Positions 34,980-42,474 of a stretch of DNA of 64,000 nucleotides are shown in pieces. The translations under genes were made by a program, and so were the position numbers. Position 1 is the first letter of the stretch. Every line of letters begins with the position of its first letter. Source of the DNA: Desulfoluna spongiiphila (GTDB taxonomy: Bacteria; Desulfobacterota; Desulfobacteria; Desulfobacterales; Desulfolunaceae); NCBI RefSeq assembly GCF_900101345.1, contig NZ_FMUX01000015.1, forward strand, positions 62,001 to 126,000, read 5' to 3'. The notes beneath the pieces are model-generated. The model had not been told where the DNA came from. It ran no database searches and was given only the letters and a program-made list of their open reading frames with translations.

Positions 34980-35275
34980 GATCACCTCCTGGTGCTCTTA
35001 TTATCAATCAACGCCCATGGAAATACACCGACCGAAGCCTTGTGGCGAGCTCTTTTCGTTTCCCCCAGCATTTTTTGAGCCCGTCGGCTCTGTGGACCCG
35101 GCAGGGCGAACCATGGGGCGGCCCCTCACCGGGACGCGTGCCCCGATACCAGGAAAAAAGGCACCCGAGCCTTCTGTTTTCGCCTATCCTGCGAATTTCG
35201 TTGCCCATCCCCCGCGTTCCCCCCTCACCCCCTTTTCGGCCTGACAAAATAAATCCGACAAAAGCTCGAAAAGGC
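34980..35275. other. Gap upstream of the tRNA genes
   Basis: About 300 bp with no gene. The left end must hold the promoter of the small minus-strand genes, but no clear -35/-10 pair stands out. The right part resembles the sequence upstream of the second tRNA. Confidence 0.5.
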
Positions 35276-35304
35276 TTGATTGGCGGGCAAAGCGCTGCTA
35301 TAAG
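35276..35304 (+). promoter_or_regulatory. Promoter of first tRNA-Leu
   Basis: TTGATT (35276-35281), exactly 17 bp, TATAAG (35299-35304), then the tRNA starts 15 nt later. Confidence 0.75.
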
Positions 35305-35318
35305 TCCTCTCACAAATC

Positions 35319-35405
35319 GCCGAAGTGGTGGAATTGGTAGACGCGCTAGTTTCAGGGACTAGTGAGAGCAATCTCGTGGGAGTTCGAGTCTCCCCTTCGG
35401 CACCA
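35319..35405 (+). tRNA. tRNA-Leu(CAG), copy 1
   Basis: An 87-nt class II tRNA with encoded CCA. The acceptor GCCGAAG pairs with CTTCGGC. The anticodon arm is CTAGT-TTCAGGG-ACTAG with anticodon CAG. A long variable arm (GAGAGCAATCTC) and the TTCGAGTC T-arm are present. Confidence 0.97.
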
Positions 35406-35416
35406 GATAAAAGACA

Positions 35417-35450
35417 AAAGCCTCTGCATGAATATGCAGGGGCTTTTTTG
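35417..35450 (+). terminator. Terminator of tRNA-Leu copy 1
   Basis: AAAGCCTCTGCAT and ATGCAGGGGCTTT stem around GAAT, followed by a T tract. Confidence 0.85.
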
Positions 35451-35586
35451 TTTCCAGCGCCCCTGCCATCCAGAGAAATGGTCATAAACCGGCGGCAGCG
35501 AACCGGAATGTATCCACCTGCTCCCACGTTCCCCCGGAGCCCCTTTCCCGCCTGTCAAGAAAAATGGACGAATCGCATGAAAAGGC

Positions 35587-35615
35587 TTGATTGACGGGCA
35601 AAGCGCTGCTATAAG
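35587..35615 (+). promoter_or_regulatory. Promoter of second tRNA-Leu
   Basis: TTGATT (35587-35592), 17 bp, TATAAG (35610-35615), identical in layout to the first copy. Confidence 0.75.
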
Positions 35616-35629
35616 TCTTCTCACAAATC

Positions 35630-35716
35630 GCCGAAGTGGTGGAATTGGTAGACGCGCTAGTTTCAGGGACTAGTGAGAGCAATCTCGTGGGAGTTCGAGT
35701 CTCCCCTTCGGCACCA
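35630..35716 (+). tRNA. tRNA-Leu(CAG), copy 2
   Basis: Same 87-nt sequence as copy 1, starting 311 bp downstream. The promoter and terminator are duplicated with small differences, so this is a tandem duplication of a complete transcription unit. Confidence 0.97.
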
Positions 35717-35727
35717 AGAATAAAGAT

Positions 35728-35763
35728 AAAAGCCTCTGTACAAACGTGCAGGGGCTTTTTTGT
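35728..35763 (+). terminator. Terminator of tRNA-Leu copy 2
   Basis: AAAAGCCTCTGTAC and GTGCAGGGGCTTTT stem around AAAC, then T tract. The loop-proximal bases differ from copy 1 while pairing is mostly kept. Confidence 0.85.
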
Positions 35764-35901
35764 TTTCCGTCAAACCGAAAAATCCATAAAAATCCGCACC
35801 AATGAGCCCAAGTTTATGGTTCTCCGACCGCCCGAGCCGTGATAAAGATAACGTACGTTTCCCGAAACATGATTTTCCCCACACACCACAAGAAGGTTTG
35901 C

Positions 35902-36483
35902 ATGAACAGATCACGTTTTTACAGCCTTGTCCTGATGCTGGGAATTTCGCTGTGCACCACGGCTCTGCCGACCGCTGCCTCAGCATCGGATGATCCCAAC
36001 ACAGCGTATGTGGAAATCGCGGGAAACCACAACCCGAATGCCGGAGGTGGCGGCGGAGGGCTCTCCCTCTACGGCGACCACACGGCCTTTATGGCCGGCG
36101 TCTCGGTATTCAGCTCCTCTGAGCTTGACGACTTTTTTATCGGCTTCAGCCTCGGTGCGCGTTTTCACCGCAAAAACCCGTTTCGATCGTCCGTCACACC
36201 TTTCATCGGCCTGGGCGGCTTTTTGGGGTTCACCGAAGAGGAAGAGGAGGCCGAAGACGATGACACCGACAACGACATGGATGGGGAAGTGGACGAAGAG
36301 GGTGAGACCGAATCGTCCATTGCAGATACCCTGGCCACCATCTACCCAGAAGTGGGCCTGCACATAAACATCCCCGGCGACGGCATCCTCACCCTGTCGG
36401 CACGCTACAACATAACAAGCAAGGGACGTGACTTTGACAGCTGGATTTATGCGTTAGGGTTCACCATCCCCTTCTACTTCTAA
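35902..36483 (+). CDS. Predicted outer-membrane beta-barrel-like protein with acidic insert
   Basis: 193 residues. Signal peptide FYSLVLMLGISLCTTALPTAASA. The mature part alternates in short beta strands (TAYVEIAGNHNP, TAFMAGVSVFSS, FFIGFSLGARFH, VTPFIGLGGFLGF) and ends in an aromatic strand (YALGFTIPFYF) with terminal Phe, as outer-membrane barrels do. Residues about 114-140 are an insert of almost only Asp and Glu (EEEEEAEDDDTDNDMDG...) that may be an ion-binding loop. The ATG at 35902 is chosen because the signal peptide starts there. A GNAT gene follows 11 bp downstream. Confidence 0.65.
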   Translation: MNRSRFYSLVLMLGISLCTTALPTAASASDDPNTAYVEIAGNHNPNAGGGGGGLSLYGDHTAFMAGVSVFSSSELDDFFIGFSLGARFHRKNPFRSSVTPFIGLGGFLGFTEEEEEAEDDDTDNDMDGEVDEEGETESSIADTLATIYPEVGLHINIPGDGILTLSARYNITSKGRDFDSWIYALGFTIPFYF

Positions 36484-36494
36484 GGAGAACCGTA

Positions 36495-37031
36495 ATGCCC
36501 CCGCAGCATCTGGAACTGGCCCCCTTCAGCCCAAGCGACTACCCCACCCTTGCCTCATGGATCACCGACGAGCGGATCCAGGCCGTCTGGTCCGCCAACA
36601 CCTTCCCCTACCCCCTGACCCGCGAAGACCTCGAAGATTTTATGGTCCTTTGCCGCACCGACACCCCTTACCGCGAGTTCATGAAAGCCACGGACGCGGA
36701 GACCGGCGACATGGTGGGGGTCTTCAGCCTGAAACGCATCGACAGCATGGGACGCACCGGCCACCTCAGCATGATCATGGTCTCCCCCGAGTGCAGGGGC
36801 CGGGGAACAGGCTCGGCCATGGTCCGGGCAGCCATCAAACGGGGCTTTGAAACCAAAGGCTTTCGCCGCATGCAACTCTATGTTTTCAACTTCAACTCCG
36901 CCGCCAAAACCTGCTACGAGGCCTGCGGCATGACCAACGAAGGACCGGGCAACCTGAAGATGACGTACAAGGGGGAGCATTGGCAGGTGGAGGTGATGGG
37001 GATAGAGAAAGAGGTGATAGGTGATAGGTGA
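36495..37031 (+). CDS. GNAT-family acetyltransferase (RimJ/RimL-like)
   Basis: 178 residues. Acetyl-CoA-dependent N-acetyltransferase. MIMVSPECRGRGTGSAMVRAA near residue 95 holds the (Q/R)xxGxG/A pyrophosphate loop (RGRGTG), and FNFNSAAKTCYEACGM near residue 135 is the family's C-terminal motif. AAGGAG precedes the ATG. Substrate unknown. The last codons and stop lie in a heptamer tandem repeat, so the C-terminus is set by that repeat. Confidence 0.88.
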   Translation: MPPQHLELAPFSPSDYPTLASWITDERIQAVWSANTFPYPLTREDLEDFMVLCRTDTPYREFMKATDAETGDMVGVFSLKRIDSMGRTGHLSMIMVSPECRGRGTGSAMVRAAIKRGFETKGFRRMQLYVFNFNSAAKTCYEACGMTNEGPGNLKMTYKGEHWQVEVMGIEKEVIGDR

Positions 37032-37048
37032 TAGGTGATAGGTGATAG
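37012..37048. repeat. Heptamer tandem repeat across a stop codon
   Basis: AGGTGAT occurs five times in a row. The stop TGA of the GNAT gene falls in the third unit. Related AGGTGATAGGTCAT sequence occurs at about 8330. Confidence 0.9.
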
Positions 37049-37073
37049 GGCGTGTACCGGTGGGGCTCTCCGA

Positions 37074-37493
37074 TCAAGGGAAAATGTCCCCTGCCTTTAC
37101 CCTGTGAATCTCAAGGGTGTATTCGCTTACAGGGTGGGCGGAAAGTTCGATGGAGATCAGGGCGTCCATGGAGAGAACCTCGACGAGACAGGTGTCGTCG
37201 TCGGGGGTTGACGTCAGCCTGGCGGAGGGGCCGGGGTCAACGCTCATGTAGAGATTTTCCCCGCTGCCGGTAATGAGATACCGCTCACCCTCAAAGCCCA
37301 GGATCCGGTACCGCGTGATGTGCTCGCCGCCCACGATGTCGCTGACCACAAAGGGGGTTTTCGCTTCTTCCACCCGGATCCAGGTGGTGTCCCGGGAAAC
37401 GCCTTCATGGGTGTGGATCACATGGTTGACGCAGCCCGGGGCAAGCAGGAGGGACGCCATCAGGAGCACAGCAGCCATCGTTGTTTTCTTCAT
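37074..37493 (-). CDS. Small predicted lipoprotein
   Basis: 139 residues from ATG 37493 (AAGGA 7 nt upstream; the longer frame is rejected). The signal MKKTTMAAVLLMASLLLAPGC ends in a lipobox Cys at residue 21. The mature domain is small and beta-rich (RYRILGFEGERYLITGSGEN) with no family I recognise. Probably membrane-anchored. Confidence 0.7.
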   Translation of the reverse strand: MKKTTMAAVLLMASLLLAPGCVNHVIHTHEGVSRDTTWIRVEEAKTPFVVSDIVGGEHITRYRILGFEGERYLITGSGENLYMSVDPGPSARLTSTPDDDTCLVEVLSMDALISIELSAHPVSEYTLEIHRVKAGDIFP

Positions 37494-37593
37494 GGTGAGT
37501 CCTTTGACACGAACAAACCGGATAATCAAGCATTCCTTGAATCCCAAGGCCCTTGATCATCCGGTTGTGTCTTTATACGGATGACATTCCCGA

Positions 37594-38046
37594 TCAGTCC
37601 TCTTTAATGACGATGCGTTCCAGTCCGTGGGTTTCGAACTCGGTTTCGTATTTGGCGCTCATCTCCCCGAGTTTTTCCATCAGGACCTCTGAGCCCATCG
37701 CCTTGATCTTCTCTTCGTCTTCTTCTTCCTCAAAAAGATCCCGCATGCCAAGGCGCTGGGAAAGCTGTGCCCAGAACTCGTGTTCCACGAAGTTTTCCAT
37801 GATCGCCATGTGACGGCTGTCGGCCAGGGAGTCTTCGGTCTCGATATAATCGTTGTGCTTCTCGCTGAAGGTAAAAAGCGACTCCAGGCCCATTTTTTTG
37901 TAATGGGAGAAAATTTTCTTTCGCAGCTCACGGTAGTCCGCGGTCTCTTCCGAGGGCTCAAATTCGTGGGAATGCATCACGTAATCGGCCACCTGGATCA
38001 TCTCCACCAAAAGGCGGTACTCTTCTTTGGATATGTTCAACAGCAT
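37594..38046 (-). CDS. Hypothetical protein, 150 residues
   Basis: AGGAG lies 7 nt before the ATG. The protein is helical, acidic and soluble, starting MLLNISKEEYRLLVEMIQVA, with an EEEEDEEK run near residue 112. No motif or family I recognise. Convergent with nothing and separate from its neighbours by about 100 bp on each side. Confidence 0.7.
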   Translation of the reverse strand: MLLNISKEEYRLLVEMIQVADYVMHSHEFEPSEETADYRELRKKIFSHYKKMGLESLFTFSEKHNDYIETEDSLADSRHMAIMENFVEHEFWAQLSQRLGMRDLFEEEEDEEKIKAMGSEVLMEKLGEMSAKYETEFETHGLERIVIKED

Positions 38047-38180
38047 AGGGTGCTCCTGTGTATTCGTACGGTTTATAAGGGTTATAAAAAGGCCCCGTTC
38101 AAGCCACCCCGAAAAAGGATCGCCGAGGCCATATGGAATCTATCATGGAACCGGCAGCATATCCCGGTCAAATGCAAGCA

Positions 38181-38771
38181 TCACAAAATAAGTCGGTAGC
38201 GCCGTTCAGGCAACAGCCGTCCCCACTGAACACCCTCCCACCTCGATTCAAGGACAAAACCAAAGGATTCGTAGATGCTGCAGGCAGCCCCAAGCCCTTC
38301 AAAGGTTTCCACCACCATCTCACGGGCACCGGTCTCCCTTGCAAAACCCACGGCCCGGGCCATCAGAGCCTTTCCAAGGCCATGCCCATGCAGGGACGGG
38401 TGAAGAAAAAACCAGCGGAGCGAAACCTCTCCGGGTCTTTCACGACCCGATCGGTCCACGGCCAGAGAGCCCATGACGGCATCGCAGGAAGATGCCATAC
38501 AGCCTGTATCATTTGCATGATGCATCACCTTGAAAAAAGCGTCCACCCCGGCCTCGTAGCGGTTGAAAAATTCGGAAAGCCCGGTGGCAATCACCCCTTC
38601 AAAACGCCGCCCGAGCTGCCAGTGCTCCCGGTAGAAGGCTGCTTCAAGGGAGGTTATCCGGCCGATGAGACCCGTGACGTACCCTTCTTCGACGGCAAGG
38701 CAGCCTCCATCCCGAAGGGCCGGGGGTATCGGCGAAGGGCATATCGAATCGTTTGGTACATGGGCCTGCAT
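38181..38771 (-). CDS. GNAT-family acetyltransferase
   Basis: 196 residues. The C-terminal half has the acetyl-CoA loop HPSLHGHGLGKALMARAVGF near residue 127 and CSIYESFGFVLESRWEG near residue 163. The N-terminal VTGLIGRITSLEAAFYREHW resembles the acetyltransferase half of MarR-GNAT fusion proteins, but no MarR part is attached. AAGGAGG precedes the ATG at a short 3-nt spacing. Substrate unknown. Confidence 0.85.
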   Translation of the reverse strand: MQAHVPNDSICPSPIPPALRDGGCLAVEEGYVTGLIGRITSLEAAFYREHWQLGRRFEGVIATGLSEFFNRYEAGVDAFFKVMHHANDTGCMASSCDAVMGSLAVDRSGRERPGEVSLRWFFLHPSLHGHGLGKALMARAVGFARETGAREMVVETFEGLGAACSIYESFGFVLESRWEGVQWGRLLPERRYRLIL

Positions 38772-38878
38772 GAACCGAACCTCCTTATTCAGTGTTCAGT
38801 TAGATTGCAAAAAAATAAAAAACATGCCTTCTATGGTTAAAGCCTGATGAATCACAGGGTCAGGAAAAAACAAAAGCA

Positions 38879-39150
38879 ATGCCTCCGGCGGCGAGGTGTA
38901 CCACCTCGAAAGCAGGTTGCGAATGCGCTTTCCCCTTCGTTCCTCAGGGAAAATCACATTCGCTATTGATTTTGATTGGCCTGAGTCTGTTTTTTAAAAC
39001 CTGTTTATTAAACTTTTTAAAAGTTTAGCCCTCGGCAGGGGCGCCGGAGGCTTCTTTAACTTGGCTGCCTCCGGCGGCAAGGTGTGCCACCTTGAAAGCA
39101 GGTTGCGAATGTGCTTTGCCCCTCGTTCCTCGGGTCACATCACATCCGCC
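38879..39150. repeat. Cluster of family A - B - A repeats
   Basis: Two family A units, each starting GCCTCCGGCGG and containing a GCGAATG arm and a CCCCTTCGTTCCTC or CCCCTCGTTCCTCGGG core, flank an inverted family B unit with TAAACTTTTTAAAAGTTTA. The arms here pair less well than in the perfect copies. Confidence 0.8.
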
Positions 39151-39219
39151 TTTCAAGCAAACGTCGGCCTTAGTCATCGTTTGGGCTACATTACCCCCCC
39201 CGAACCCCTTTGTCCCCTG

Positions 39220-39287
39220 GAGCGCCGCACTCCTGTGCGGCACGGGTAACGACGGACTAAAAAGCCGCACCGGAGTGCGGTGCTCCG
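39220..39287. repeat. Family E inverted palindrome pair
   Basis: GGAGCGCCGCACTCCTGTGC with GGCACGGG at the left, GCCGCACCGGAGTGCGGTGC with TCC at the right. Confidence 0.75.
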
Positions 39288-39365
39288 TTTCGGTCAATTT
39301 TTATCAATTTTTTTTTGAAGCTCACGACCAAACGCTTAGCCCCGGTAGGGCCGCCGGAGGCATCT

Positions 39366-40262
39366 TTAACCGGGCTGCCTGCTTGAAAGCGCCACGCCGG
39401 ACAGGATAAACCCGGCGCTGACCAGATGAACCCATCCGATGGGTTCGCCTAAAAAGATCATGGCCTCCACCCCGCTGAACAGGGGAAGAAGATAGTAACA
39501 GACTGCGGTGCGCCCCGGCCCGATGAGCATGATGGCCCGATTCCACAGGGCATAGGCTATCAGGGCGGCAAAAATCCCTAAGTAAGCCACCACTCCCATG
39601 GAGGCAAGGGGCATCAAAGGGGCTATGGAGAAACCCCGTTCCCAGAAATACGCAGGTGCCAGCATGGCCAGGCCCATAAAAAAGGTGGACGCAAGAAAGG
39701 TCAGCATGGAAAGCCCCTGGGGCTTTTGCCTCACCAGCAGGGAGTAAAAGGCGAAAATCAGGGCCGCCACCATCATCAGAAGGTCTCCGCTGTTAAAGCG
39801 CATTTTAAGCAGCACACCGGGTGAGCCCCCGGTGATAAGAAGCAGCACCCCGAAAAAAGCCATGAGGGTGCCCACGACCTTGGCTCCGTGCATGCCCTCC
39901 CCCTGAAACAGCCAGGCCAGGATCACGATAAACAATGGGGAGACCATGGCAATAAGGGACAGGTTCAAGGCCGTTGTGGCAAGACCGGCTACATAGACAA
40001 GGGTGTTAAACAGGGTGACCCCTGAAAAGGCGGTGAGGCAAAGGTACCCCAAGTGCTCTTTCACCCGGGCCCTTTCCCTGATGAGATGCGGCAGGGCAAA
40101 GGGAAACAGTACGGCCGAAGCGAAGAACCACCGCCAGAAGGCAAGGGTCACCGGAGGCAGGCTGTGATGGAACCCCCGCGCAACGATGAAGTTCCCCGCC
40201 CAGAGAGCCGTGGCTCCCAACGCGCACATAATTCCAAGCCATAATGTTTTCCGATCTTCCAT
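39366..40262 (-). CDS. EamA/DMT-family transporter
   Basis: 298 residues with ten membrane segments arranged as two EamA repeats. The first begins TLWLGIMCALGATALWAGNF and the second GDLLMMVAALIFAFYSLLV. GPGRTAVCYYLLPLFSGVEA near residue 253 is a typical late EamA block. Such proteins export metabolites; the substrate is not predictable. The ATG at 40262 is preferred because AGGGAG lies 7 nt upstream; a GTG two codons earlier is possible. Confidence 0.88.
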   Translation of the reverse strand: MEDRKTLWLGIMCALGATALWAGNFIVARGFHHSLPPVTLAFWRWFFASAVLFPFALPHLIRERARVKEHLGYLCLTAFSGVTLFNTLVYVAGLATTALNLSLIAMVSPLFIVILAWLFQGEGMHGAKVVGTLMAFFGVLLLITGGSPGVLLKMRFNSGDLLMMVAALIFAFYSLLVRQKPQGLSMLTFLASTFFMGLAMLAPAYFWERGFSIAPLMPLASMGVVAYLGIFAALIAYALWNRAIMLIGPGRTAVCYYLLPLFSGVEAMIFLGEPIGWVHLVSAGFILSGVALSSRQPG

Positions 40263-40623
40263 GCCCACACTCCCTTAATCTATATACCTATTCCCTGTGC
40301 CGGGCCACCGGGCAGGGTCCCGCCTCACCCGGCGAGGCTTAAGGCTGCCGCCCCGCTCACCAGCGCTGAGGGTATCTCTTCTTTTGACTCGGCCAAAGAT
40401 TCAGTGGTTACCCCAATTCCCACAGCAAGGCAAGCCCCCTGTGGGAGCACGCCTTCGTTTTCAGCAGGAACACCGGTTCCCGGTATCACTTTTACTGATC
40501 CGCGGCCCAAAACACCTGTTGTTCGGCAAATCAAGACGTGATACTCTGCAAAATGGTCATATGGTCGAATTCCGACTGTCTTGACCATTTTTCAACCCAC
40601 TGAAACACAAAGGTTTGTGAACC
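40263..40623. other. Gap between the EamA gene and def
   Basis: About 360 bp without a convincing gene. AAAATGGTC (about 40551) and GACCATTTTT (about 40584) form an inverted repeat 40-80 bp before def that could be an operator. An 87-codon minus frame here lacks a ribosome site. Confidence 0.5.
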
Positions 40624-41133
40624 ATGACCATACTTGACATCGTGACGTATCCGGATAAGAGCCTTGCAGAACACTCAGAAAAAATCACCGAGATTGACGA
40701 GACCCTGAAAACCCTCATCGAAGACATGGCCGAGACCATGTTTGAAGCCCCCGGTGCCGGGCTTGCCGCTGTTCAGGTTGGCGTCAGCAAGCAGTTGATT
40801 GTTATCAACACCACAGGTGAAGACGAAGAAAACAGCTACATGGCCCTTATCAACCCCGAAATTGTGGAAGCCGACGGCGAGTTCATCTCCGAAGACGAAG
40901 GATGCCTGTCCGTTCCCGAATTCCGTGCCACGGTCAAGCGATTCAACCGCGTAAAGGTCACGGCCCAGGATATCGACGGCAACCCCATGGAACTCAATGA
41001 AGAAGGATTCCCCGCCGTGGTGCTCCAGCACGAAATCGACCACTTGAAAGGCGTCCTTTTCATCAACCGCATCAGCGCCCTGAAACGTGAGATGTACAAA
41101 CGAAAAGTCAAAAAATGGATGAAAGGCCGCTAA
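40624..41133 (+). CDS. def: Peptide deformylase
   Basis: 169 residues. Removes formyl groups from new proteins. All three motifs are present: GAGLAAVQVG (residue ~42), EGCLSVPEF (~96, Cys metal ligand) and QHEIDHLKGVLF (~137, HExxH-type ligands). Followed 3 bp later by fmt, the usual pair that adds and removes the formyl group. Confidence 0.97.
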   Translation: MTILDIVTYPDKSLAEHSEKITEIDETLKTLIEDMAETMFEAPGAGLAAVQVGVSKQLIVINTTGEDEENSYMALINPEIVEADGEFISEDEGCLSVPEFRATVKRFNRVKVTAQDIDGNPMELNEEGFPAVVLQHEIDHLKGVLFINRISALKREMYKRKVKKWMKGR

Positions 41134-41136
41134 GCC

Positions 41137-42078
41137 ATGACCAAACCGTCCATTATCTTCATGGGGACCCCCGACTTTGCCGTGAACGCCCTAAGGGCCC
41201 TTCACGAAAGCGGGCTCTTTGAGATTGCCCTGGTGGTGAGCCAGCCCGACCGCCCCAAAGGACGCGGCCGGAAACTGGAGCCCACCCCGGTGAAGGCCTA
41301 TGCCCAGGCCATGGGGTATCGGGTGGAACAACCCGAAACGGTGAAATCCGAGGAGTTCATCCGCCTGGCCGAAGAGATCGCGCCGGACTTTTTTGTGGTG
41401 GTGGCCTTCGGCCAGATCCTCAATCAGCGCCTCCTGGATGTGCCCAAGGTATGCCCCGTGAACATCCACGGTTCCCTGCTCCCCAGATACAGAGGGTCCG
41501 CCCCCATTCAGCGTGCGGTCATGAACGGTGATGCCGTCACCGGCGTCACCACCATGGTCATGGACCGCGGCATGGACACCGGCGACATGCTCCTCACCGT
41601 GAAGACCCCCATCGGACCGGAAGACACGGCAGCCACCCTCCACGACCGCCTCTCCGAGCTGGGGGGCGAGCTCATCGTCAAGACCCTCCCCGGCCTCCTG
41701 GACGGAAGTGTGGTGCCCGTGCCCCAGGACAACGAGGCGGCCACCCACGCCGCCATGCTCTCCAAAGCCGAAGGGGAAATCGACTGGAGCGCTCCGGCCC
41801 GTATCATCGACTGCCGCCTGCGCGGCATGACCCCCTGGCCCGGTGCCTTCACCTTCCTGGACGGCAAGCGATTGCGTATCCACAAGACCCAGCCTCTTGA
41901 GATGCCTGCCACCGATGCCCCCGGCACCGTGGTGACCGGCGGTTCCGAGCTGGTGGTGGCCACAGGCGAAGGGCTCCTGCGCATTGTGGAGCTCCAGGGA
42001 GCCAACAGCAAACGCATGCCAGCCGAGGCTTTCCTCCGGGGCAACCCCATAGAGCCGGGTGCCCGCATGGGAAGCTGA
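41137..42078 (+). CDS. fmt: Methionyl-tRNA formyltransferase
   Basis: 313 residues. Formylates initiator Met-tRNA using 10-formyl-tetrahydrofolate. MGTPDFAVNALRAL opens the Rossmann fold. NIHGSLLPRYRGSAPIQRA near residue 109 contains the catalytic Asn-His and the SLLP motif. An OB-like C-terminal domain ends with RIVELQGANSKRMPAEAFLR. In an operon with def. Confidence 0.97.
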   Translation: MTKPSIIFMGTPDFAVNALRALHESGLFEIALVVSQPDRPKGRGRKLEPTPVKAYAQAMGYRVEQPETVKSEEFIRLAEEIAPDFFVVVAFGQILNQRLLDVPKVCPVNIHGSLLPRYRGSAPIQRAVMNGDAVTGVTTMVMDRGMDTGDMLLTVKTPIGPEDTAATLHDRLSELGGELIVKTLPGLLDGSVVPVPQDNEAATHAAMLSKAEGEIDWSAPARIIDCRLRGMTPWPGAFTFLDGKRLRIHKTQPLEMPATDAPGTVVTGGSELVVATGEGLLRIVELQGANSKRMPAEAFLRGNPIEPGARMGS

Positions 42079-42110
42079 AACGGCCCCATGCCCTTCCCCT
42101 CATTTGAATC

Positions 42111-42144
42111 AAACGCCGCCGATGGAATCATGGGCGGCGTTTTT
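42111..42144 (+). terminator. Intrinsic terminator of def-fmt
   Basis: AAACGCCGCC and GGCGGCGTTT form a 10-bp stem followed by five T. Confidence 0.85.
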
Positions 42145-42192
42145 GATGGGCTGAAGACCAATGGATGGCATTTTTCGAATGCCCCCCAGCCC

Positions 42193-42416
42193 GTAGGGTG
42201 CACTCTGTGCACCATGTTCGGGTCTCCAGGGCCTTCGACTTTACCGAGGCCTCAGGGACATGCCACAGCGTTGTTTTGGTGCACGGAGTGCACCCTACAG
42301 TTCGCGTTCCCCGTGGGTTTCGGGTTTGGATAGCCGGTTTCGTAACCCCACAGCTCCGGGCGGGGTGTGATATTTTTCGAGCGGCCCTCAGCCCGTCCGG
42401 TGCACTCCGTGCACCA
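42193..42416. repeat. Family C pair (42193-42298) plus solitary half (42396-42416)
   Basis: GTAGGGTGCACTCTGTGCACC faces GGTGCACGGAGTGCACCCTAC (two 20-21 base palindromes). About 100 bp on, TCCGGTGCACTCCGTGCACC stands alone. Confidence 0.75.
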
Positions 42417-42474
42417 TGCTCGGGTCACCTATAGAAAACATATTTTTCAATCACTTTAAAAAGCAGGACAACAC

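Larger units (their letters stand above)
38772..39365. other. Repeat-filled gap
   Basis: Nearly all of this stretch is repeats: family A (38879-38965), inverted family B (39000-39053), family A (39061-39150), family E pair (39220-39287) and a partial inverted family B (39330-39362). No gene. Confidence 0.75.
42079..42474. other. Gap between fmt and rsmB
   Basis: Contains the def-fmt terminator, one full family C pair and one solitary family C half. No gene. Confidence 0.7.

Noticed and set aside
40325..40588. 87-codon minus ORF upstream of def
   Set aside because: No ribosome site and no recognisable features; weak evidence only.
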